From G963717155 sp963717155 (GTDB lineage Bacteria; Actinomycetota; Thermoleophilia; Gaiellales; JALYLC01): 64,000 nt of DNA. Of this stretch, positions 55,642 to 63,266 are shown in pieces. Both the position numbers and the translations under genes were made by a program. The first letter of the stretch is position 1, and the number at the start of each line of letters is the position of its first letter. Location of the stretch: contig OY970326.1 in the NCBI GenBank assembly GCA_963717155.1, positions 2,604,001-2,668,000 on the forward strand, in the 5' to 3' direction. The notes beneath the pieces are model-generated. The model worked only from the letters and a program-made list of their open reading frames with translations, made no database searches and was not told the origin of the DNA.

Positions 55642-55716
55642 GTGCTGCGGAACAAGTTGGCCGTCTCGGCGGCAGTCGCACTCGCGTGTTTGGACAACCC
55701 CGCATGGCTGCGCTGA
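55642..55716 (+). CDS. 24-residue leader-like peptide, copy 1
   Basis: GTG 55642 follows GGGGGG-AACTT, a well-placed ribosome binding site. The peptide is MLRNKLAVSAAVALACLDNP plus four residues. Copy 2 keeps the length but most changes alter residues, so coding is doubtful. Its TGA is two bases before the next ATG. Confidence 0.3.
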   Translation: MLRNKLAVSAAVALACLDNPAWLR

Positions 55717-55718
55717 CG

Positions 55719-55847
55719 ATGTTCAAGGTATGGGGACCCGTCGCGCTGCCAACGGAACCGAGGCGTCAGAAGGGCGAGAGTCAGACCTCCCATGGTTGGC
55801 GAGCGAGCTTCATCGCCGCCGTCCTCAGCCTCGCCTCCTTTTTCTGA
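55719..55847 (+). CDS. 42-residue putative small protein, copy 1
   Basis: ATG 55719 to TGA 55845-55847. Starts MFKVWGPVALPTEPRRQ and ends GWRASFIAAVLSLASFF, a possible C-terminal membrane helix. Copy 2 at 57240 has the same length and the same MFK-WG...P-EP-R...GWRA...AVL-L-S-F frame. A slight third-position excess of differences gives weak support for coding. Confidence 0.4.
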   Translation: MFKVWGPVALPTEPRRQKGESQTSHGWRASFIAAVLSLASFF

Positions 55848-55910
55848 GGTCTCGGAACAGATGCCGTAGCGGCTGGCCGGCCACTGCGCCTGGCGGTGGC
55901 TCACGCGCCG

Positions 55911-56675
55911 TCAGGCAGTAAGTTCCTTTGCGGAGCGCGCGCCGCGCTCGCGGAGCCAGTCCGGCAGCGTGCTCGCAACACCTTGCTCTGCGCCTGTTCG
56001 CTCGGCGCAGTCGAGCGGCGTCAAGTCGTCCCAGCCGATCCAGTTGATGTCGGCTCCGAAGGCGAGCAGGATCTCGGCCGTGTCCTCGCGGACGCCGTGG
56101 CACGCACCCCAGAGCGCATGGGTGATCTGTTCCGCGACCGGGGCCGGGTCAGCTGCGAGCTCGGCCTGAACCCGATCATGCAATCCCATCACCGCAGACT
56201 CGAAGAGATTGGTACAGGCGCCTCGCTCGATGAGCCGCTCGGCGGCGTTCCACTGGCCGAAGGCCGTGGCGTCCGCTATCGGCGTGCCACCGCCGATGAC
56301 CGCGCCTCGCGCCTCGAGGTTTGCTCCAGCATCGAGCAGCGCGTCGATCAGCTCGACGTCATCGCTGCTTGCCGCCCAGTGCAAGGGGGTCTCGCTGTTC
56401 GGGCCGTTGCACGTAGCGTCGAGATCGGCCCCTGCAGCATGCAGCAGCTCGACGATCTCTCGTGCGTGCGGTCGCTGACCAGGCCAGTCGGCGAAGAGGT
56501 GGAGCAACGTACGCGAGCCGCCTCGCGGCCTCAGACTCACGATCCTCGCGCGCGCGAGCTCGGGGTTCTCGGAAAGAAGCCGCGACGTTGCGCCAACGTC
56601 ACCGTGGTGGAGCGCCGAGATCGCAGCGACGGCGAGCGGGTCATCCTCGCGAAGTTCGAACTCCTGCTCGACCAC
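55911..56675 (-). CDS. ankyrin-repeat protein
   Basis: 254 residues with about five ankyrin units: GGSRTLLHLFADWPGQRPHA, SETPLHWAASSDDVELIDAL, GGTPIADATAFGQWNAAERL, ALWGACHGVREDTAEILLAF and LTPLDCAERTGAEQGVASTL. A binding role is inferred; no signal peptide. GTG 56675 is the start. Confidence 0.88.
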   Translation of the reverse strand: MVEQEFELREDDPLAVAAISALHHGDVGATSRLLSENPELARARIVSLRPRGGSRTLLHLFADWPGQRPHAREIVELLHAAGADLDATCNGPNSETPLHWAASSDDVELIDALLDAGANLEARGAVIGGGTPIADATAFGQWNAAERLIERGACTNLFESAVMGLHDRVQAELAADPAPVAEQITHALWGACHGVREDTAEILLAFGADINWIGWDDLTPLDCAERTGAEQGVASTLPDWLRERGARSAKELTA

Positions 56676-56731
56676 GCGTGGAGCGTACCGCGCGCACAGC
56701 TGCGTGACAGGGTTGGACTACGATCGATCTC

Positions 56732-57058
56732 GTGCTCGTGGAGGTCTTGACGTTCGAGGGTTGCCCGCACGGTGGCGCGGCTCTTGCACTCGCGCAGCGC
56801 GTAGCCGCCGAGGCTCCCTGTGCGACCGAGGTTCGACTGCTGAACGTCGAGATGGAGCAGGCCCAGGCACTGCGCTTTCTCGGGTCGCCCTCCATTCGGG
56901 TCGACGGGCACGACGTCGAACCTGGCGCTGACGCGCGTCACAGCTATTCGTTCGGATGCAGGCTTCACGCGACGGAGAACGGTCTCCAACCGTTGCCGTC
57001 GGAGCAGTGGCTTCGCAACGCGTTGCGGGCGGCTCAACCAGGGCAGTCGCACGGGTAG
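56732..57058 (+). CDS. thioredoxin-like DF-family (seleno)protein homologue
   Basis: 108 residues from GTG 56732. VLTFEGCPHGGAALALAQRV gives a CPxx redox-like motif; RFLGSPSIRVDGHDVEPGAD and SYSFGCRLHATENG are typical of the small DF-family (seleno)proteins as I remember them. Cys is used where some members have selenocysteine. The final residues (AAQPGQSHG) are encoded by half of the palindromic repeat, so its natural end may have been replaced. Confidence 0.7.
   Translation: MLVEVLTFEGCPHGGAALALAQRVAAEAPCATEVRLLNVEMEQAQALRFLGSPSIRVDGHDVEPGADARHSYSFGCRLHATENGLQPLPSEQWLRNALRAAQPGQSHG
57028..57047. repeat. dispersed palindromic repeat, half copy
   Basis: CGGGCGGCTCAACCAGGGCA-like segment matching the right arm and loop end of copy 2 (CGGGCGGCTCAACCAAGGCA) with one difference. 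The left arm is not recognisable. It overlaps the 3' end of the thioredoxin-like gene. Confidence 0.55.
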
Positions 57059-57162
57059 GTCACCACATCGATGCGAGCGCACGGACGTCGCCGAACGGTT
57101 CCTTCAGCACGAACCGCCCGAAATCTGCATAATCGCCCTGAAAACTCGTATCGGGGGAACTT

Positions 57163-57237
57163 GTGCTGCGGAACAAGTTGACCGCTTCGGCGGCAGTCGC
57201 GCGTGCGTGTACGGCCAACCCTGCACGCCGGCACTGA
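57163..57237 (+). CDS. 24-residue leader-like peptide, copy 2
   Basis: GTG 57163 after GGGGG-AACTT. The peptide begins MLRNKLTASAAVARACTANP. Same length as copy 1; coding is uncertain for the same reasons. Confidence 0.3.
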   Translation: MLRNKLTASAAVARACTANPARRH

Positions 57238-57239
57238 CG

Positions 57240-57368
57240 ATGTTCAAGGCTTGGGGATCCTTGCCGCTTCCAGAGGAGCCGAAGCGTCGAGGAGGTGGGG
57301 GGCGCGCCTCGCGCGGCTGGCGAGCGACCATTCGGACCGCCGTGCTCGTCCTCAGTTCCTGGTTCTGA
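57240..57368 (+). CDS. 42-residue putative small protein, copy 2
   Basis: ATG 57240 to TGA 57366-57368. Starts MFKAWGSLPLPEEPKRR and ends GWRATIRTAVLVLSSWF. Exactly the length of copy 1 with no indel over 129 bp. No known family. Confidence 0.4.
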   Translation: MFKAWGSLPLPEEPKRRGGGGRASRGWRATIRTAVLVLSSWF

Positions 57369-57396
57369 GGCGCTCGGCGCGACGCGCGGTCCCGGT

Positions 57397-59379
57397 TCAG
57401 TCCGCCGCGACGAGGTTCTCGCGGTTCTCCCGCACGAGCGCGAGCAGCTCGTCGCCGTAGCGGGCGAGCCGCGTCGGTCCGATGCCGTCGATGCGGGACA
57501 GCTCGTCCTCGTTCGCGGGCAGCTGCTGGACGATCGCCGCGAGCGTCCGGTCGTCGATGACCGTGTACGCCGGCTTGCCGTCTGCGCGCTGACGCCTCCA
57601 CGCGCGGAGGACGTCGGCGAGCGGGCCCGTCGCGTCGACCCGTGGCGGAGGCGCGGTCGCGGCACCCGGCACCCGCAGCACCGGTCGGGCTCCGCCGCTC
57701 CGCGTGAGCTCGCCTGCGGCCACCGCCGCTTCGATCGCGGCGAGGACGTCGGCCTGCAGGACGTCGGACGCCTTGCCGAGCAGCGGATGGCCCGCGTGCG
57801 ACTTGCGGGCACGAGAGCTTCCGCGGAGGATCGCGTCGAGGCCGGAGCGGCCAACCGGCGGCGATGCGAGCGCGGCTCCCTCGACCGCCAGCGCGCGAAG
57901 CGCGGCCGCGTCGGGGGCTCGCGTCGCCTCGAGGTCGGCGGGCGCCTCATGCACGTCGCAGCAGCGGACGATCGGATGCGGCTCCGCCGGATCTCCGAAG
58001 TGGCGGAGCAGCGCGAGGCGGCGGCAGCGACCCTCCGTCGCATAGCCCGTGATCGCCGCGAGCGCCTCCCAGCGGATGCGAAGCGCAGCGCGGCTCGCGG
58101 CCTCGACCTCCGCCGAGCGGTTGCGGCCTATCGCGCGCAGGCGCAGGCGACCCGCTGCCTTGCCGCCGCGTCCGGGCCACAGCTCCAGCGCCCCGATTCG
58201 CTCGGCGACGGCGAGCAGCGTCTTGCCGCGCTCGCCGAGATCGTCGAGCAAGACGGCGAACGTGCCATCCTCCGCCGCGAGCGAGGCGAGCCGCGCGAGC
58301 AGCTCGTTGACGTCTCCCGCGTCGACCGCGCGCTCGGCGATCCGCCGGCCGATCAGCCCGCGATCCGACGGCGAGTACAGGAGCACGCAGCGCGCGGGCT
58401 GACCGTCGCGCCCGGCACGCCCCGCCTCCTGGTAGTAGGCCTCGAGCGAGTCGGGCAGCGCCCAGTGCCACACCGCGCGCACGTCGGCCTTGTCGACGCC
58501 CATCCCGAACGCGGTGGTCGCGACCACGATCTCGGGGTCGCCTTCCATGAAGCCCGTCTGCACCGCGGCCCGCTCGCTGTCGGGCAGGCCGGCGTGGTAG
58601 GCCGCCGCGTTCAGCCCCTCCGCGCGGAGCTGTCCGGCGAGCTCCTCGCAGCGCCGCCGGGTGCCGGCGTAGACGAGTGCCGGGCGTCCGCTCTCCTCCG
58701 TGAGCCCGCTCCGCAGGAGACGCCACTTCGCGGCCTCGGTGCGAGCCGGGATCACGTCGAACGTCAGGTTCGGACGGTCGAACCCGGTCGCGACCTCGAC
58801 GGGGTCGCGCAGGCGCATGGCACGGGCGATGTCTGCCGCCACGCGGCGCGTCGCCGTTGCCGTGAGCGCCATCGTGCAGCGCGCTGCGACCTCGTCGCGC
58901 GCATCCGCGAGGCGCAGGTAGTCGGGACGGAAGTCATGACCCCAGTCGGACAGGCAGTGGGCCTCGTCGACCGCGAAGAGGTCGACGGCCCGGCCCGAGA
59001 CCGCCTCGCGGAAGCGGGCGTCTGCGAAGCGCTCGGGAGCGACGTACAGGAGCCGGCACGACCCGTCGGCGACGGCGGCCAGCGTGGCCGAGGCCTCGAG
59101 CGGACCGAGCGACGAGTCGAGCCGGAACGCCGCCTCGTGCCCGCGCGCCCGCAGCGCCTCGACCTGGTCGCGCATCAGCGCCTGGAGCGGAGAGACGACG
59201 ATCGTCAGCTCCTCGGTCGCAAGGCCGGGAATCGCGTAGCAGAGCGACTTCCCCGCGCCGGTCGGCATCACGACCAGCGCATCGCGGCCGTTCAGGGCTG
59301 CATCGACCGCGAGTTGCTGGCCCGGCCGGAACGCCGGGAACCCGAACAGGTCGTGCAGGAGGAGCTCGGACGAGGGCAC
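57397..59379 (-). CDS. recQ: ATP-dependent DNA helicase RecQ
   Basis: 660 residues. Helicase motifs: VVMPTGAGKSLCYAIP (I), DLFAVDEAHCLSDWGHDFRP (II), MALTATATRRVAADIA (III), VVATTAFGMGVDKADVR (V) and YYQEAGRAGRDGQPARCVLL (VI). A zinc/winged-helix RQC region (RCRRLALLRHFGDP, RCCDVHEA) and a C-terminal HRDC domain (DELSRIDGIGPTRLARYGDE) follow. GTG 59379 is the start; longer open frame upstream is antisense to the exporter. Confidence 0.95.
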   Translation of the reverse strand: MPSSELLLHDLFGFPAFRPGQQLAVDAALNGRDALVVMPTGAGKSLCYAIPGLATEELTIVVSPLQALMRDQVEALRARGHEAAFRLDSSLGPLEASATLAAVADGSCRLLYVAPERFADARFREAVSGRAVDLFAVDEAHCLSDWGHDFRPDYLRLADARDEVAARCTMALTATATRRVAADIARAMRLRDPVEVATGFDRPNLTFDVIPARTEAAKWRLLRSGLTEESGRPALVYAGTRRRCEELAGQLRAEGLNAAAYHAGLPDSERAAVQTGFMEGDPEIVVATTAFGMGVDKADVRAVWHWALPDSLEAYYQEAGRAGRDGQPARCVLLYSPSDRGLIGRRIAERAVDAGDVNELLARLASLAAEDGTFAVLLDDLGERGKTLLAVAERIGALELWPGRGGKAAGRLRLRAIGRNRSAEVEAASRAALRIRWEALAAITGYATEGRCRRLALLRHFGDPAEPHPIVRCCDVHEAPADLEATRAPDAAALRALAVEGAALASPPVGRSGLDAILRGSSRARKSHAGHPLLGKASDVLQADVLAAIEAAVAAGELTRSGGARPVLRVPGAATAPPPRVDATGPLADVLRAWRRQRADGKPAYTVIDDRTLAAIVQQLPANEDELSRIDGIGPTRLARYGDELLALVRENRENLVAAD

Positions 59380-59447
59380 GCGCCGAGTGTAGAGGGCCGG
59401 GCCGCCGGCACCCGTGTCGTCTTGGTGCCGGCGGCCTTGAGCCTGTG

Positions 59448-61016
59448 TCAGACCTCCACGGCGACGCGCGGCGGCGCCGAAGCATCTTCCTGAGCCTGAG
59501 CCTGAGCCCTGGCCTGCTGGAAGCCCTTGAGTCCGAAGAAGGCGACGAACGCGGCGGCGAGCGTGAGCGCCCCTCCGACATACATGGCCGCGTTCAGGCC
59601 GTGTACGAACGACTCCGCTGCGGCGGCCTGCGCCTTCGGGCCGGCGATGGCGCCGATCCTGCGCGACTGGCCGCCGACTACGAGCCCGGTGAGCGCGTGG
59701 ACCTTCGGCTGCACCGCGGCAGGAGCCGCGTGCGCGTACGTGTTCCACCTGTTCGTCGCCACGCTCGCCCCGACGGTGCCGAGGATCGCGATCCCGAGCG
59801 CGCCGCCGACCTGGCGCGACGCGTTGACGACGCCGGAGGCGATGCCCGCCTTGTCCGGCGAGACCGAGCCCATGGCGGTCGAGGCCGTCGTCGGCATCGT
59901 CATCGCGATCCCGATGCCCATCGCCACGTAGGCGGGAGCGATCACCATGGCGTACGACGTGTGCACGCCGATCTGGCTGAGCGTGAAGAGCGAGGCCGAG
60001 GTGAGCACCATGCCCGTTGTCATCAGCACGCGCGGGCCGACCTTCGGGTTGAGCTTGCCCGCGAGCGGCGCGACGACCATCGTCATGCAGGTCAGCGGCA
60101 AGGTCAAGGCTCCGGCCCCCTGCGCCGAGTACCCCCGGACGTTCTGGAAGTACAGGGTCAGGAAGAAGATGATGCCGAAGAGCGAGAAGCCGACGAACGC
60201 CACGACGATCGCCGATGCGTCGAACGAGCGCTTCTTGAAGAAGCCGAGCGGCACCATCGGGTTGCGTACGCGCGACTCCCAGACCACGAAGCTCACGAGC
60301 AGCACCGCCGCCGCGCCGAGCCAGCCCAGCGTGAACGTCGAGATCCACGGGTTGGTGTTCGTCTTGATCAGGCCGTAGACCAGCGAGAACAGGCCGGCGG
60401 TGACGAGCACCGTGCCGGGGATGTCGAGCGTCGTCGCGGTCGGATCCTTCGACTCGTCGACGGCATACAGGGTCACGGCGGCCGCGACCACGCCGATCGG
60501 GACGTTGATCCAGAACACGGCGGACCAGTCGACCTGGTCGACGAGGAAGCCGCCGAGCAGCGGCCCGAGCGCCAGTCCGAGCGACGAGATGCCGGCCCAG
60601 ATCCCGATCGCGGTCGCGACCTGCCTGCGCGGGAACGCGGTCACGATGATCGAGAGCGAGAGCGGGTTCATGAGCGCCCCGCCGGAGCCCTGCACGGCAC
60701 GCGCGATGATCAGCTGGTGGTCGTTCGTCGCGAGCGCACAGGCGGCCGAGCTGAGGGTGAAGATGGCGAGCCCGACGAGGAACATGCGCTTTCGCCCGAA
60801 GCGGTCTCCGAGCTTTCCGCCGAGCAGGATGAGCGCGGCGAACGTCAGGACGTACGCGTTGATCGTCCACTCCAGGCTTTCCTGGTTCGTGTGAAGCGAT
60901 CGCTGGATCGACGGCAGCGCGACGTTCACGACGGTGTTGTCGAGCATGATCATGAAGAGCGCGAAGCACATCGCGGCGAGCGTGTACCACTTCCGGTTCG
61001 GGTGAGCCTCGTTCAT
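59448..61016 (-). CDS. MFS drug exporter, DHA2/EmrB-QacA family
   Basis: 522 residues, 14 TM helices expected. Motif A GGKLGDRFGRKRMFLVG, motif D1 ALFMIMLDNTVVNVALPSI and motif C GISSLGLALGPLLGGFLVD define the 14-TM drug:H+ antiporters. ATG 61016 has an ideal AAGGAGGTGA site. It overlaps the end of the TetR gene by 4 bp, so the repressor and pump form one coupled operon. Confidence 0.93.
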   Translation of the reverse strand: MNEAHPNRKWYTLAAMCFALFMIMLDNTVVNVALPSIQRSLHTNQESLEWTINAYVLTFAALILLGGKLGDRFGRKRMFLVGLAIFTLSSAACALATNDHQLIIARAVQGSGGALMNPLSLSIIVTAFPRRQVATAIGIWAGISSLGLALGPLLGGFLVDQVDWSAVFWINVPIGVVAAAVTLYAVDESKDPTATTLDIPGTVLVTAGLFSLVYGLIKTNTNPWISTFTLGWLGAAAVLLVSFVVWESRVRNPMVPLGFFKKRSFDASAIVVAFVGFSLFGIIFFLTLYFQNVRGYSAQGAGALTLPLTCMTMVVAPLAGKLNPKVGPRVLMTTGMVLTSASLFTLSQIGVHTSYAMVIAPAYVAMGIGIAMTMPTTASTAMGSVSPDKAGIASGVVNASRQVGGALGIAILGTVGASVATNRWNTYAHAAPAAVQPKVHALTGLVVGGQSRRIGAIAGPKAQAAAAESFVHGLNAAMYVGGALTLAAAFVAFFGLKGFQQARAQAQAQEDASAPPRVAVEV

Positions 61017-61654
61017 ACGGGGTCACCTCCTTCCTGCATCGGGGGTCGTAGGAGCGCGATCATCGTCTCGACCGTGTCTCCCAGCGTCGTCATGGCGGCG
61101 TCGTTTCCGAGGGCGCGCAGATAGCCGGCCGTCAGGGACAGGCCGAGCCCGAGCATGCACACCTGCTCCATCGCCAGATCGCTCCGTACCGCGCCGGTCT
61201 GCTGGCCTTCCGTGAGGATCGCCGCCCAGCGGCCGCGCATCATCTCGGAGAGGCGCAACAGCGCCTGGAGGATCTCGGGCTCATGCACGAGGCTGAGCGC
61301 CAGCGTCCGCAGGCGCGTGATCTCGATGAAGCGCGGCTCGGACACGAAGCGCCGCGCGAACGCGGCGTACGCGTCGAGCGGATCGGGGTGATCGACCAGC
61401 GTCTGGTCGAGCATCGCCCGCATCTCGAGCGCGCAGTCCTCGACCACTGCGGCGAACAACGCCTGCTTGCTCGCGAAGTGCTTGTAGATGATCGGCTCGG
61501 AGCAGCCGGCGGCCGCTGCGATCTCGACGGTGCCCGTCGCATGGAAGCCGTTCTGCGCGAAGAGGCCGCGCGAGACCTCGAGGATCAACGCGCGACGCTC
61601 CTCGGCGGGAAGACGCTTCCGGACCAGCACGACATCGGAGGGGGTGACGGCCAC
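61013..61654 (-). CDS. TetR family transcriptional repressor
   Basis: 213 residues. The HTH is at RGLFAQNGFHATGTVEIAAA then AGCSEPIIYKHFASKQALFA; the C-terminal ligand domain is helical. It probably represses its own operon with the exporter, since an imperfect palindrome overlaps the promoter. GTG 61654 lies 6 bases after the -10, so the mRNA is likely leaderless. Confidence 0.92.
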   Translation of the reverse strand: MAVTPSDVVLVRKRLPAEERRALILEVSRGLFAQNGFHATGTVEIAAAAGCSEPIIYKHFASKQALFAAVVEDCALEMRAMLDQTLVDHPDPLDAYAAFARRFVSEPRFIEITRLRTLALSLVHEPEILQALLRLSEMMRGRWAAILTEGQQTGAVRSDLAMEQVCMLGLGLSLTAGYLRALGNDAAMTTLGDTVETMIALLRPPMQEGGDPV

Positions 61655-61660
61655 CTCGGC

Positions 61661-61689
61661 AAACTAGTAAGTGTTCGCTAACTTGTCAA
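61661..61689 (-). promoter_or_regulatory. promoter and operator of the tetR-exporter operon
   Basis: On the minus strand TTGACA (61689-61684), a 17-nt spacer, TAGTTT (61666-61661). An imperfect 18-bp palindrome AGTAAGTGTTCGCTAACT at 61666-61683 fills the spacer, a typical TetR operator position. Confidence 0.65.
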
Positions 61690-62336
61690 GCGGCGGGCCG
61701 CATCTCGAGCTCGACCTCCACCGGCGCGTGCCGCAGGATGTACCGCTCGTCGACGACGGAGACGTTCAGGCAGCGCACGCCCGCGAACGTCTCCTCCCCT
61801 CGACCCTCGTGGATGTGACCGAAGACGCAGACCCGTGGCCGGGCACGCTCGATCGCGTCGCGTAGCGCGGCCGATCCCGCGTCGGCGTCACGGACCGCGC
61901 GATCGCAGATGCCCAGTGGAGGCCCGTGGGCGAGCAGCACGTCGAGCCCGGCCGGAATCGCCGAGAACCGCACTGCGAGATCCTCGTCAGGCTCCATGAA
62001 CGCCCAGTCGCCGAAGGTGACCGCCCACGGGGTGCCCCACACCCGCAACCCGCCGATCGTGGCGGCGCTGTCGGAGAGGTACGTCCAGGGCAGGCGCGCG
62101 AGCAGCGCAGGGTCGCGCGCAGCCAGCAGATCGTGGTTGCCGGCCACTCCGGCGATCGCGCCCGCTGGGACGCCTTCCAGCCAGTCCGCGAACGGCCCCT
62201 CGAGAAACGCGCGCTGGTAGGTCGAGGAGTGGTCGTCCATCGGACAGATGTCCCCGGCCACGAGCAGGACGTCGCACGGTGGGATCGGCGGGAGCTGACC
62301 GTGGAGGTCGGCTACCGCCACGACCCGGACGCTCAT
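61686..62336 (-). CDS. calcineurin-like metallophosphoesterase
   Basis: 216 residues. VVAVADLHGQLP, LLVAGDICPMDDHSS, GVAGNHDLLA, LLAHGPPLGICD and CVFGHIHEGRG give a full metal site, as in small cytosolic phosphoesterases. ATG 62336 overlaps the upstream stop by one base (TGATG), so it is the last gene of the sdhB-hdrB operon. Confidence 0.92.
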   Translation of the reverse strand: MSVRVVAVADLHGQLPPIPPCDVLLVAGDICPMDDHSSTYQRAFLEGPFADWLEGVPAGAIAGVAGNHDLLAARDPALLARLPWTYLSDSAATIGGLRVWGTPWAVTFGDWAFMEPDEDLAVRFSAIPAGLDVLLAHGPPLGICDRAVRDADAGSAALRDAIERARPRVCVFGHIHEGRGEETFAGVRCLNVSVVDERYILRHAPVEVELEMRPAA

Positions 62337-63259
62337 CAGGTCGTCGCAGCCTCGGCGGGCGCTTCCTCGGGTCGGAGCAGCTTGCGCTTCGTCCTGGCGG
62401 GCAGCCGGACGACGTGTCGCTTGAACTTGAGCTCGTCCTCCGTGATGCCCGCCGCCGCGCCGAGCAGCTGCGCGAGATGCAGCACCGGCATGTTGAACGA
62501 GCGACCGGCCTTCTGCTCGGCCTTCGCCTGCCACGCGTCGAGCGACAGGTGGCAGAGCGGGCACGGGGTGACGATCACGTCGGCGCCCGCGTCGGCCGCC
62601 TCCTGCAGCGGCAGGATCGCCTCGCCGAGCGCCACGTCCTCACGCGCCAGGATGATCGGGAAGCCGCAGCACTTGATCTTCGCGGGATAGTCGATCGCCT
62701 CGGCGCCGCAGGCCTCGATCAGCCGCTCGAGCGAGCTCGGGTTGTCCGGATCCTCGAAGCCCAGGACCTTGCTCGGGCGCAGGATCTGGCAGCCGTAGAA
62801 CGGCGCGACCTTGAGCCCTGTCAGGCTCTTGACCGCGATCTCCTTGAAGCGCTCGTAGCCGTCGCCCTCGGCGAGCTCCCACAGCAGGTGCCGCACCTCG
62901 ACGCCGCCGCCGTAGCGGTGCGCGCCGACCTTCGCGAGGTTCTCGTTGACGCGCTCGAGCTCCTCCGGCTGCTCGCGCAGGCGCTTGTTCGCCTGTCGCA
63001 GGTTCAGCGTGCAGACGTTGCAGATCGTCAGGAGCGTGTCGCAGCCGAGCGCCTCGGCCTGTCCGAGGATGCGCGCGTTCAGGTGGAGGTAGTACTCGGG
63101 CTTCGCCTCGTGGATGTCGCCGGCGCCACAGCACGTCGTCGACTCCATGTCGACGAGCTCGATCTCCAGCTTGCGGGCAACGGCGCGCGTCGAGGTGTCG
63201 AGCTCCTTCGCCGAGAGGGAGGCGAGACAGCCGGGGTAATACGCGTAGCGCTGCTGCAT
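62336..63259 (-). CDS. heterodisulfide reductase subunit B-like (CCG-domain) protein
   Basis: 307 residues with two Cys-rich CCG domains: YPGCLASLSAKELD / TTCCGAGDIHEAKPEY / ICNVCTLNL, and APFYGCQILRPSKVLGF / KCCGFPIIL / TPCPLCHLSLD. These bind non-cubane [4Fe-4S] clusters in HdrB and SdhE-type subunits. Placed directly after an SdhB-like gene, it is probably the membrane-side or electron-transfer subunit of a succinate:quinone-type complex. Confidence 0.88.
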   Translation of the reverse strand: MQQRYAYYPGCLASLSAKELDTSTRAVARKLEIELVDMESTTCCGAGDIHEAKPEYYLHLNARILGQAEALGCDTLLTICNVCTLNLRQANKRLREQPEELERVNENLAKVGAHRYGGGVEVRHLLWELAEGDGYERFKEIAVKSLTGLKVAPFYGCQILRPSKVLGFEDPDNPSSLERLIEACGAEAIDYPAKIKCCGFPIILAREDVALGEAILPLQEAADAGADVIVTPCPLCHLSLDAWQAKAEQKAGRSFNMPVLHLAQLLGAAAGITEDELKFKRHVVRLPARTKRKLLRPEEAPAEAATT

Positions 63260-63266
63260 CGACGAA

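Larger units (their letters stand above)
55574..55855 (+). repeat. 282-bp duplicated module, copy 1
   Basis: About 77% identical by eye to 57096-57377. It contains a conserved CATAAT (-10-like), a G-run ribosome-binding-like segment, a 25-codon frame (55642-55716) and a 43-codon frame (55719-55847). A length change occurs in the G-run and another past the second stop; none occurs inside either frame. Confidence 0.8.
57096..57377 (+). repeat. 282-bp duplicated module, copy 2
   Basis: Counterpart of 55574-55855. Keeps CATAAT, a five-G ribosome-binding-like segment and both frames (57163-57237 and 57240-57368) at identical lengths. It lies between the thioredoxin-like gene and recQ. Confidence 0.8.

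Noticed and set aside
59445..61124. Plus-strand frame of ~560 codons opposite the MFS exporter
   Set aside because: Composition dominated by Arg/Glu/Asp/His with no motifs, antisense to a textbook exporter.
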